Part shown: positions 8,230-16,043 of the stretch, one piece after another
Layout: each line of letters starts with the position of its first letter
Numbering within the stretch: position 1 is the stretch's first letter
Source: UBA8514 sp034933685
Lineage (GTDB): Bacteria > Bacillota > Clostridia > Lachnospirales > Anaerotignaceae
NCBI GenBank assembly: GCA_034933685.1
Contig: JAYFNB010000003.1
Location: 118,173-182,172 of the forward strand
DNA length: 64,000 nt
Direction: 5' to 3'
Program-made: the position numbers and the translations under genes
Notes under the pieces: generated by a model
Database searches by the model: none
The model's input: only the letters and a program-made list of their open reading frames with translations
What the model was told of the DNA's origin: nothing

Positions 8230-8888
8230 AAGAGGAACTGATTTTTACACCAATTGACATAAGCAAATGGCATATGGCACAGCAGTTTTACTACTATACA
8301 CAAATGGCACCTACCAGCTACACAGTTACTGTTAATATAGATGTTACAATTTTGCGAAATACATTAAAAGAAAAGGGATATAAATTTTTTCCGGGGTATC
8401 TTTATTTGGTAACCCGTGGAATTAATAATCAAAAAGAATTGCGTGTGGCGGTGAAGGATGGTGTTCTTGGTTATTGGGAAATCCTTACGCCAGCTTATCC
8501 TCAGTTCCATGAAGATGATAAAACAACCTCTCTTTTATGGACCGAATACAATGATTGTTTTCAAGCCTTTTATGAAAATTATATTGAAGACACCAAAACC
8601 CATGGAGAAAGTCATGGTATACTTTCATCGAAAGGGTTGCCTTTACCCAATACTTACGTTATTTCATGTATACCATGGTTTACTTTTAATAGTTTTTCAC
8701 TTCATAACCATGGAATTAAGGACTACTTTTTTCCAAGTTTTGAGGCAGGCGGTTTTGTTGAAAATAACGGCAAAATTATAATGCCACTTTCTGTAACAGT
8801 TCACCATGCTACAACAGATGGATACCATTTAAAGGTGTTTTTTGAAGAATTGCAAAGAAGTATGAATAACCCAAATGAGTGGTTATAG
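8226..8888 (+). CDS. Chloramphenicol O-acetyltransferase family protein (CatA-like)
   Basis: 220-residue member of the trimeric type A chloramphenicol acetyltransferase family, which transfers acetyl from acetyl-CoA to a hydroxyl group. The catalytic motif HHATTDG is intact (H194 as general base, D198 structural). The acceptor-site region CIPWFTFNSF and the C-terminal NEWL agree with the family. The ATG at 8226 overlaps the previous stop (ATGA), so translation is coupled; the GTG at 8211 lies inside the upstream gene and lacks a site. Many chromosomal relatives acetylate other compounds, so drug resistance is only possible. Confidence 0.85.
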   Translation: MKEELIFTPIDISKWHMAQQFYYYTQMAPTSYTVTVNIDVTILRNTLKEKGYKFFPGYLYLVTRGINNQKELRVAVKDGVLGYWEILTPAYPQFHEDDKTTSLLWTEYNDCFQAFYENYIEDTKTHGESHGILSSKGLPLPNTYVISCIPWFTFNSFSLHNHGIKDYFFPSFEAGGFVENNGKIIMPLSVTVHHATTDGYHLKVFFEELQRSMNNPNEWL

Positions 8889-8891
8889 TTG

Positions 8892-9100
8892 GAAAAACCT
8901 TGGGCGTTGCCCAAACCCACTCGCTTTTTGAAAAAAGCAAGACCAAAAACTTTATTAAACCCGCATATATATGCGGGTTTAGACGGGTCAAGGTAGCAAT
9001 GGCAAAGACATGCCATCTGTCCGAAGGACAGCTTTGCGTAGCAAAGTGCTGACAAGAAACCCTTGTGGGAGTTTGAGGGCAAAGCCTTCAAGGATTTGAC
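8892..9100 (-). repeat. Dispersed 3'-UTR hairpin repeat, copy B (long form)
   Basis: Reads in the same sense as the trp operon, starting a few bases after the trpA stop and ending near 8892. It keeps the three-hairpin insert found in copy A. The central stem is AAACCCGCATA/TATGCGGGTTT, one pair longer than in copy A with both arms changed together. The catA-like gene ends only 4 bases beyond it, and no separate terminator is visible here. Confidence 0.9.
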
Positions 9101-9104
9101 TTTT

Positions 9105-9872
9105 TTAAATACTATCCTTCATTTTTTTTACGTATTCATAAATGTGTGGTGCGGCATTTTCACCATACTCTGCACAAAGCTTAACTATTGCACTGCCAAC
9201 AATAACACCGTCGGCATATTGGCTTATTTCTTTTGCCTGTTCAGGCGTGCTTATTCCAAAACCAACAGCGGTTGGAACCTTGGTAACACTTTTAACTACA
9301 TCAATAATGGATTTCACATCGGTTTTAATTTCATTTCTAACACCAGTAACACCCATAGAGCTTACAACGTACACAAAGCCTGTTGCGTCAGAAGCTATTT
9401 TTTTAATTCTGTCTTCAGAAGTTGGGGCAATAAGAGATATAATGTCTACACCATGTGAAGCGGCAATTCCTGCAAGCTCACCTTTTTCTTCATATGGAAG
9501 GTCTGGTATAATAATTCCGTCTACACCTGTCTGTTCACATTGTGTAAAAAACTTTTCAAGACCATAGGTGAAAACAGGGTTTAGGTAAGTAAGAAATACC
9601 AATGGTACATCAGTTTTTTTACGCACATTTACAACTAAATCAAAAATAGTGTCAGTTGTAGTTCCGTTTTTTAAGGCACGAATATTTGCCTCCTGTATTA
9701 CCACGCCTTCGGCTGTAGGGTCTGAAAAAGGTATTCCAATTTCAATTAAATCTGCACCGCCACGTATCATTTCCATAATAAATTCTTCGCTTTTTTCTAT
9801 GCTAGGGTCGCCACCTGTAACAAATCCAATAAATGCTTTTCCCTTTTCAAATACTTTTCCTATTCTACTCAA
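9105..9872 (-). CDS. trpA: Tryptophan synthase alpha subunit
   Basis: Cleaves indole-3-glycerol phosphate to indole and glyceraldehyde 3-phosphate and passes indole to TrpB. It has the TIM-barrel signature with the catalytic glutamate in ADLIEIGIPFSDP and the second acid in the GVDGIIIPDLPYEE loop. The TTG at 9872 (protein start SRIGKVFEKGKAF) is preferred over the TTG at 9881, because GGAG at 9885-9882 then has a workable 9-base spacing and the protein starts as usual for TrpA. It overlaps the end of trpB by 8 bases. Last gene of the operon. Confidence 0.95.
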   Translation of the reverse strand: MSRIGKVFEKGKAFIGFVTGGDPSIEKSEEFIMEMIRGGADLIEIGIPFSDPTAEGVVIQEANIRALKNGTTTDTIFDLVVNVRKKTDVPLVFLTYLNPVFTYGLEKFFTQCEQTGVDGIIIPDLPYEEKGELAGIAASHGVDIISLIAPTSEDRIKKIASDATGFVYVVSSMGVTGVRNEIKTDVKSIIDVVKSVTKVPTAVGFGISTPEQAKEISQYADGVIVGSAIVKLCAEYGENAAPHIYEYVKKMKDSI

Positions 9873-11049
9873 AAATATCAACTCCTCTGTATCGTGCTAT
9901 TGCCGCAACATCTTTGTCGCCACGGCCAGATAAACATATAATTATAATTTCATCTTTGCCCATAGTTGGGGCAAGTTTTTTTGCATATGCCACTGCATGG
10001 GCGCTTTCAATGGCACAAATAATACCCTCAGTTTTTGCTAAATATTCAAAGGATTCGACCGCTTCGTCATCGGTAACAGGCACATAAGTTGCACGTTTAA
10101 TGTCATTTAGGTATGCGTGTTCTGGACCAATACCAGGGTAATCAAGCCCGGCGGAAATGGAGTAAACAGGTGCAATTTGACCATATTCATCTTGGCAGAA
10201 ATAAGACTTCATTCCGTGGAAAATACCCAGTGTTCCGTTAGCAATTGTTGCGGCATTCATGTCTGTATCCACGCCATGACCTGCGGCCTCACAACCAATA
10301 AGCTTCACGTCTTTATCGTTAATAAAGTTATAAAACATACCCATTGCGTTACTTCCACCACCAACGCAAGCTAAAACTGCACTTGGAAGCTTGCCTTCGG
10401 TTTCAAGTATTTGCTCACGTGCTTCCTTGCTAATTACACTTTGGAAATCACGCACAATCATTGGAAATGGGTGAGGCCCCATAACTGAACCAAGTACATA
10501 ATGGGTGTCGTGAACTCGGCTTGCCCATTCACGCATAGTTTCGTTAACTGCATCTTTTAAGGTCATTGTTCCACTGGTAACAGGGTGAACCTTTGCACCT
10601 AAAAGCTCCATACGGAATACGTTAAGTGCCTGTCGGTCGGTATCCTCTTTGCCCATAAAAATTTCACATTCCATGCCCATAAGTGCGGCGGCGGTGGCAG
10701 TTGCAACACCGTGCTGACCTGCACCTGTTTCGGCAATTACACGAGTTTTACCCATTTTTTTAGCCAAAAGCACCTGACCAAGTACGTTGTTAATTTTGTG
10801 TGAGCCAGTGTGGTTCAAATCCTCACGTTTAAGGTAAACTTTAGCTCCGCCCAAATCTTTGGTCATCTTTTCGGCATAGTACAAAAGTGATGGTCTGCCT
10901 GCGTATTCATTTAACAGCTTATTTAGCTCCTTGTTAAATTCCTCATCTTTGGAATATTTCTCGTAAGCTTTTTCTAAATTAATTATTTCGTTCATTAGTA
11001 TTTCTGGTATATATTGACCACCATGAATACCGTATCTTCCTTTAGACAT
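9865..11049 (-). CDS. trpB: Tryptophan synthase beta subunit
   Basis: PLP enzyme that condenses indole with serine to tryptophan. The Schiff-base lysine is K85 in HTGSHKINN. The phosphate-binding glycine loop GGGSNAMG and the catalytic-region TGAGQHGVATA are intact. At 394 residues it is the standard TrpB1 type that partners TrpA. The start lies inside the last codons of trpC(F), giving translational coupling. Confidence 0.97.
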   Translation of the reverse strand: MSKGRYGIHGGQYIPEILMNEIINLEKAYEKYSKDEEFNKELNKLLNEYAGRPSLLYYAEKMTKDLGGAKVYLKREDLNHTGSHKINNVLGQVLLAKKMGKTRVIAETGAGQHGVATATAAALMGMECEIFMGKEDTDRQALNVFRMELLGAKVHPVTSGTMTLKDAVNETMREWASRVHDTHYVLGSVMGPHPFPMIVRDFQSVISKEAREQILETEGKLPSAVLACVGGGSNAMGMFYNFINDKDVKLIGCEAAGHGVDTDMNAATIANGTLGIFHGMKSYFCQDEYGQIAPVYSISAGLDYPGIGPEHAYLNDIKRATYVPVTDDEAVESFEYLAKTEGIICAIESAHAVAYAKKLAPTMGKDEIIIICLSGRGDKDVAAIARYRGVDIFE

Positions 11050-12439
11050 ATTGTGTCCTCCTAACTAAATCCACTATTTCCACTATTTTTTCTTTGTCTT
11101 TCACTTTGTTTGTTTCAACGCCACTGCTAATATCTACAGCAAAAGGTTTGAAAACTTCTATTGCATCAACCACGTTTTCAGCGTTTAAACCGCCTGCCAC
11201 AAAAATTGGTTTATCTGTTTCTCCGGCTATTCCCCAGTTAAACGTCTGTCCACTGCCTTTTCCGCTGTCAAACATAACGTAATCGGCATCTGAATTAAAA
11301 GAAGGGTCAATTTTTTCAAAATCTTCTGGGGTTGCAATTTGTATTGCTTTAATTATTGGCTTATTCGTAAGTTCTTTAAGCTCTGATATATATTCGCTAT
11401 CTTCATTGCCATGCAGTTGAATAAGGTCTATGGTATTCTCATTTGCTAGTTTGGCTATATATTCTTTATCCTCATCTACAAAAACTCCAACGGCTTGAAT
11501 TTCGCTACTAAGCATAGATTTAAGGTTCTTTGCCTGTGACGGAGATACGTTGCGGTGGCTTTTTTCGTAAAACACAAATCCTATATAGTCAGGTTTTGCT
11601 TCATTTACAAATTCAATATCCTGTGTACGGTAAATGCCACAAATTTTAATTTTTGTATGAACTTTGCCCTTTAGTTTTTCAAGCATTTCTTTTTTGTTTG
11701 GGCAACGCATAAGGGTTTCGCCTATAAGCACCGCATCTGTTTTGCGTCTACGCAGTGAACGTACATCATCTGCTGTTTTTATACCGCTTTCAGATATAAA
11801 AATTATTTCATTTGGAACAAGTTCTCGAAGTTCAAAACTATTGTTTAAGTCAACATCAAAGGTTTTAAGGTTTCGGTTATTTACACCTATAATTCTTGCC
11901 CCAGCGGCTAATGCACTTTGAACTTCCTCCGCAGTATGAGTTTCAACAATGGCAGACATTCCAAGGCTATGGGCAATTTCTAGATATTTTTTAATGGTAT
12001 CAGTATCTAATAATGCACAAATAAGCAAAATTGCAGAAGCACCAAGGGTTTTGGCTTCATAAATTTGGTACTCGTCAACGGTGAAATCCTTTCGCAAAAC
12101 AGGAATGCTTACAGCAGAGGCAATTTCTTTAAGATAACGGTCATTCCCAAGGAAAAAATATGGCTCTGTAAGTACAGAAATTGCTGCCGCACCACTGTTT
12201 TCATAGTCCATTGCGATGTTTAAATAAGGAAAATCGTGTGCAATAATTCCTTTTGAAGGACTAGCTTTTTTAACCTCGCATATGAATGAAATTTCATCTG
12301 TGCGTAATGCTTTTTCAAAGGGAAAGCCTGTGTCACAGTTCATTTTCATTGCCTCGGATTTAACTACATCAAGGCATTTTTCCAGCTTAAGCTCAAAGAC
12401 TCGCTGTTTTGTTCTAGCGGCTATTTTTTCAAGTATCAT
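11042..12439 (-). CDS. trpCF: Bifunctional indole-3-glycerol phosphate synthase / phosphoribosylanthranilate isomerase
   Basis: Fusion of two consecutive TIM-barrel enzymes. Residues 1 to about 255 are TrpC, with CEVKKASPSKG, VLRKDF, VETH and GVNNRNL motifs and the ISESGI phosphate loop. From about 258 the chain is TrpF, with the catalytic cysteine in KICGI and aspartate in VMFDSG, and the phosphate site VAGGLNAENV. Fused trpCF is known in enterobacteria and some Firmicutes; here no separate trpF is present in the operon. It overlaps trpD by 4 bases. Confidence 0.96.
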   Translation of the reverse strand: MILEKIAARTKQRVFELKLEKCLDVVKSEAMKMNCDTGFPFEKALRTDEISFICEVKKASPSKGIIAHDFPYLNIAMDYENSGAAAISVLTEPYFFLGNDRYLKEIASAVSIPVLRKDFTVDEYQIYEAKTLGASAILLICALLDTDTIKKYLEIAHSLGMSAIVETHTAEEVQSALAAGARIIGVNNRNLKTFDVDLNNSFELRELVPNEIIFISESGIKTADDVRSLRRRKTDAVLIGETLMRCPNKKEMLEKLKGKVHTKIKICGIYRTQDIEFVNEAKPDYIGFVFYEKSHRNVSPSQAKNLKSMLSSEIQAVGVFVDEDKEYIAKLANENTIDLIQLHGNEDSEYISELKELTNKPIIKAIQIATPEDFEKIDPSFNSDADYVMFDSGKGSGQTFNWGIAGETDKPIFVAGGLNAENVVDAIEVFKPFAVDISSGVETNKVKDKEKIVEIVDLVRRTQYV

Positions 12440-13452
12440 GCTACCACCTCGTTTGATTGTGTAATAAATTGGTTTAGTTTAGCTAAAGCCGAACCATCTT
12501 CAATAAGTTTTTTAGCAAGAGTAACACATTCTTTAATGGTTTTTCCTTTTCCTGCACAGTAAAGGGCAAGGGCACTGTTTAAAATAACAATATCCAGTTT
12601 TGCACCTTTTTCTTTTCCTGTTAAAATATCCATTGTTATTTGAGCATTTTCCGCAGGTGTTCCGCCTTTAATTTCATCTAAAGAGTAAACGCCCAAACCT
12701 AATTCATGTGGTTCAATTTCATAGCTGGAAAGAGTACCATTGTTTATTTCGCAAACGGTGGTTTTGCCTGTTACAGTGGCCTCATCAAGTCCATCACCGT
12801 AAATTGCCATGCCACGTTTAACACCAAGGTTGCTTAAAACCTGTGCCAATGGCTCTACAAGTTTTTTGTCAAACACACCCATAATTTGAAGCTCCGCCGC
12901 CGCAGGGTTTGAAAGAGGCCCTAAAATATTGAAAATGGTACGAACTGCAATTTCTTTCCTAACAGGTGCGGCATATTTCATTGAAGAATGATATGTTGGT
13001 GCAAACATAAAGCAAATGCCAATGTCGTTAAGGATTTTTGCACTTTGTTCAGAGCCAATGGCAATGTTTGCACCAAGGCTTTCCAAAACATCTGCCGCAC
13101 CGCTTTTACTGGAAGCAGAACGGTTGCCGTGTTTTGCCACCATAACTCCGCCAGCGGCGGCAACAAAGCTTGATGTGGTGGAAATGTTAAATGTGCCAAC
13201 GCCATCTCCGCCTGTTCCAACTATGTCCATAACGGTTTTTTCACTGTTTATTTTTGTTGCCTTTTCACGCATTACACTGGCAAAGGCTGTAATTTCTTCA
13301 ATGGTTTCGCCTTTCATTCTAAGGGCGGTAAGAAAGCTTGCCATTTGGCTTTGGGTTGCAGTGCCGTCCATAATTTCTGTCATTACTTGTTTTCCTTCAT
13401 CATAGGTTAGGTTTTGTTTTTCAATAACCTTTGCAATGGCTTCTTTAATCAT
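12436..13452 (-). CDS. trpD: Anthranilate phosphoribosyltransferase
   Basis: Joins anthranilate to phosphoribosyl pyrophosphate. The 338-residue protein has the class signature: the pyrophosphate-binding VGTGGDGVGTFNIST, the KHGNRSASSKSGAADVLE segment and the anthranilate site GPLSNPA. Overlaps with trpCF (4 bases) and trpG (4 bases) place it in the middle of a tightly packed operon. Confidence 0.97.
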   Translation of the reverse strand: MIKEAIAKVIEKQNLTYDEGKQVMTEIMDGTATQSQMASFLTALRMKGETIEEITAFASVMREKATKINSEKTVMDIVGTGGDGVGTFNISTTSSFVAAAGGVMVAKHGNRSASSKSGAADVLESLGANIAIGSEQSAKILNDIGICFMFAPTYHSSMKYAAPVRKEIAVRTIFNILGPLSNPAAAELQIMGVFDKKLVEPLAQVLSNLGVKRGMAIYGDGLDEATVTGKTTVCEINNGTLSSYEIEPHELGLGVYSLDEIKGGTPAENAQITMDILTGKEKGAKLDIVILNSALALYCAGKGKTIKECVTLAKKLIEDGSALAKLNQFITQSNEVVA

Positions 13453-14021
13453 GCTATTACCTCCAAAAAATTTTTTAGAATTGCTTTCCCGTCTGGCGTC
13501 ATTATGCTTTCAGGGTGGAACTGGACGCCGTATACGTCAAAATCTTTATGTTTTACTGCCATAATTTCACCGTCATCGGTTTTTGCTGTTACTTTAAGAC
13601 AATCTGGCATTGTGTTTTCAATTGCCGCCAAGGAATGGTATCTTGCGGCAGTAATGTTTTCTGGAAGTTCTTTAAAAATTGCACATTTGCTATCTATTTC
13701 AACAATGCTTTGCTTTCCGTGCATAAGCTCTTTTGCGTAACTTACTGTTGCACCAAAGGCTTCACAAATTGCTTGATGACCAAGGCAAACTCCGAAAATA
13801 GGAATTTTTCCTGCAAAATGTTTTACTGCTTCAACACATATTCCTGCTTCAGATGGTTTTCCTGGACCAGGGGATAGAATAATATACATTGGTGCAAGGT
13901 TTTCAATTTCAGCTAGGGTCATTTCATCGTTGCGTATTACCTTTATGTTTGGGTTAAGTGAGCCTAAAAGCTGATAAAGGTTGTAGGAAAAACTGTCGTA
14001 ATTATCTATAAGTAAAATCAT
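13449..14021 (-). CDS. trpG: Anthranilate synthase glutamine amidotransferase component
   Basis: Class I glutamine amidotransferase of 190 residues that supplies ammonia to TrpE. Nucleophile C79 lies in FGVCLGHQ. The His-Glu pair is in VQFHPES, and the oxyanion loop is SPGPGKP. Clostridial TrpG can be shared with para-aminobenzoate synthase, but its location in the operon supports tryptophan use. Overlaps trpE by one base (TAATG). Confidence 0.96.
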   Translation of the reverse strand: MILLIDNYDSFSYNLYQLLGSLNPNIKVIRNDEMTLAEIENLAPMYIILSPGPGKPSEAGICVEAVKHFAGKIPIFGVCLGHQAICEAFGATVSYAKELMHGKQSIVEIDSKCAIFKELPENITAARYHSLAAIENTMPDCLKVTAKTDDGEIMAVKHKDFDVYGVQFHPESIMTPDGKAILKNFLEVIA

Positions 14022-15484
14022 TAATTAAGCACCTCCGTTGAAGCTTTTAAGGCATTTACAACTGCCGCCGCTTTGTTTAAACATTCTTCATATTCATTTT
14101 CTGGAACGCTGTCTGCAACAATTCCTGCACCGGAACGAACAAACACTTTGTTATTTTTCTTAAAGGCAATTCTTATGGAAATGCAAGTGTCTACGTTTCC
14201 TGTTAAGTCTATGTAGCCAATTGCTCCGCCGTAAATTCCACGTTTATTGTTTTCTAGTTTATTTATAATTTCGCATGCCCTAAGCTTTGGTGCACCGCTA
14301 AGTGTTCCAGCAGGAAGAACTGCATCTATGGCATCTAAACCGCATTTATCGTCACGTATAATTCCTTTAACCGTTGAGCCTATGTGCATTACGTGGCTGA
14401 AACGCTCTATGGTCATGTATTTTTCAACTTCAACTGTGCCAAATTTGCTTATCTTTCCAAGGTCGTTTCGTCCTAAATCAACCAGCATATTGTGTTCGGC
14501 ACATTCCTTTGGGTCTGCCAAAAGTTCTTTTTCAAGGGCAATATCTTCTTCTTTAGTCTTTCCTCGTGGTCTTGTGCCGGCAAGAGGAAAGGTGTAAAGG
14601 TCACCATCTTGAAGTTTTACAAGGGTTTCAGGTGAAGCACCTGCAATTTCTATATCCTCACTGGAAAAGTAGAACATATATGGCGATGGATTGGTGGTTC
14701 TAAGAACTCTATAAGTGTCCAGCAGACTTCCTTCAAAATCAGCTTCCATTCGATTGCTTAAAACTACTTGAAAAATATCGCCTTCTTTGATGTAATGCTT
14801 TGCCTCATTAACCATGTTGCAATATTCTTCTTTGGTGAAAAGCTGTCTGAAATCGGATTTAAGTTTGCCATTAGGTGGTTCTGAATATTTTCCGTTGGAA
14901 ATTAAGTTGACTATTTTTTTAATTTCTTCAACTGCTTTTATGTAATTTTCTTCAAGGTTATCCGTTTTTGCATTGGCAATTATAATTATTTTTTGTTTCA
15001 AGTTATCAAAAGCAATTACCTTGTCAAAAAACATAAGGTCTACATCCTTAAAACCTTCATCGTCCTGAGCATCAAGGTTTAGGCTTGGTTCGGCATATTT
15101 TATATAGTCGTAAGAAAAATATCCAACCAATCCACCTGTAAATGGCGGAAGGTAATCCATTTTAGGGCTGCGGTTATCGGCTATAATTTGGTTTATATAT
15201 TTATGTGGAGTAGTATTTTTAACAACGGTTTTGGTTTCGTTGGTAATGGTAACTTCACCGTTAGTACAAGTAATTTCCATTTTAGGGTCGAAGCCTAAAA
15301 ATGTATAACGTCCCCATTTATCGGCACTTTCAAGGCTTTCCAACATATAGCAGTGACTGCTAATGGTTTTAAGTATTTGTAACACCTCTATAGGTGTGCG
15401 GATGTCTGAAAAAATTTCAGTGCTTACTGGTATTGTTTTAAAGTTTGAAAGCTCTTTTGCCTGTTCTAAAGTTGGTTTAAACAT
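14021..15484 (-). CDS. trpE: Anthranilate synthase component I
   Basis: Converts chorismate to anthranilate with TrpG. The 487-residue chorismate-binding fold has the late motifs DLGRNDLGKISKFG, TVKGIIRDD and LPAGTLSGAPKLRA. Near the N-terminus MLES (residues 47-50) corresponds to the tryptophan feedback-inhibition pocket (LLES in the family), so allosteric control is likely kept. First structural gene of the operon. A GGAGC ribosome site precedes its ATG, after the T-box terminator. Confidence 0.96.
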   Translation of the reverse strand: MFKPTLEQAKELSNFKTIPVSTEIFSDIRTPIEVLQILKTISSHCYMLESLESADKWGRYTFLGFDPKMEITCTNGEVTITNETKTVVKNTTPHKYINQIIADNRSPKMDYLPPFTGGLVGYFSYDYIKYAEPSLNLDAQDDEGFKDVDLMFFDKVIAFDNLKQKIIIIANAKTDNLEENYIKAVEEIKKIVNLISNGKYSEPPNGKLKSDFRQLFTKEEYCNMVNEAKHYIKEGDIFQVVLSNRMEADFEGSLLDTYRVLRTTNPSPYMFYFSSEDIEIAGASPETLVKLQDGDLYTFPLAGTRPRGKTKEEDIALEKELLADPKECAEHNMLVDLGRNDLGKISKFGTVEVEKYMTIERFSHVMHIGSTVKGIIRDDKCGLDAIDAVLPAGTLSGAPKLRACEIINKLENNKRGIYGGAIGYIDLTGNVDTCISIRIAFKKNNKVFVRSGAGIVADSVPENEYEECLNKAAAVVNALKASTEVLN

Positions 15485-15520
15485 TTTTATCGCTCCTTTT
15501 TGAAAATAAAACTTGAAAAT

Positions 15521-15826
15521 AAAAAAACTCGCCCATAATGAATTAAATCATTAAGGACGAGTTAAATATACTAAACCCGTGGTACCACCTTTTTTTGCGT
15601 ATTAAAAATACGCACACTTTAACAGAATACTAACATATTCCTGACAGCTAACGCCTGCCTTACGTCACGGAATACTAGGAAATTACTTTCTTTTGACCGT
15701 GCCCTCAGTGGTCCATTTAACAAACTGCGTTCTGTCAGGCTCTCAGCTACCCCGACTCTCTGTAAGTGCAACATTTATTTTTATCTCCACATCATAGGTT
15801 TGATGGACTTTATTAAATTAAAGTAA
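15521..15826 (-). ncRNA. T-box leader with tryptophan (TGG) specifier
   Basis: About 300-base leader of the trp operon. Read on the minus strand it has stem I elements (AGAGAG and GCTGAGAG), a specifier loop AAATGGACC with the TGG codon at 15715-15713, the T-box sequence GGTGGTACCACG (15590-15578) that pairs with the uncharged tRNA end, and a terminator stem from AACTCG (15563) to CGAGTT followed by seven T residues (to 15521). Uncharged tRNA-Trp would favour the antiterminator and switch the operon on. Confidence 0.93.
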
Positions 15827-15854
15827 ATTATACACGTTTTTTCCTTGGTGTCAA
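15827..15854 (-). promoter_or_regulatory. Promoter of the trp operon
   Basis: Minus-strand TTGACA (15854-15849), 16-base spacer, TATAAT (15832-15827): both hexamers are perfect consensus. Transcription would start near 15820, right before stem I of the T-box. Confidence 0.9.
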
Positions 15855-15982
15855 TAGTAAATTTTAGTTTTTTTAAAATGAAATTTCGACATAAAAATTT
15901 GTGTCACTTTTTCATCAGATATTTATAAATGTAATTTTAAGACCGCAAAAGCAATTGATTTATGCTAAAATGGCATATTTTA

Positions 15983-16011
15983 TTGTAAAAAATTCCTAAA
16001 TAGTGTAACAT
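15983..16011 (+). promoter_or_regulatory. Candidate promoter of iorAB
   Basis: TTGTAA (15983-15988), 17-base spacer, TAACAT (16006-16011), followed by AAGGAGG at 16028-16034 and the TTG start at 16044. The rest of the 15840-16043 gap is AT-rich without other recognised features. Confidence 0.5.
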
Positions 16012-16043
16012 TATTATTGTTATATTGAAGGAGGGAAAATAAA

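Noticed and set aside
8801..9091. Overlapping minus-strand frames of 96 and 60 codons at the end of the catA-like gene
   Set aside because: They read through repeat copy B and the tail of the acetyltransferase gene, with no start signal.
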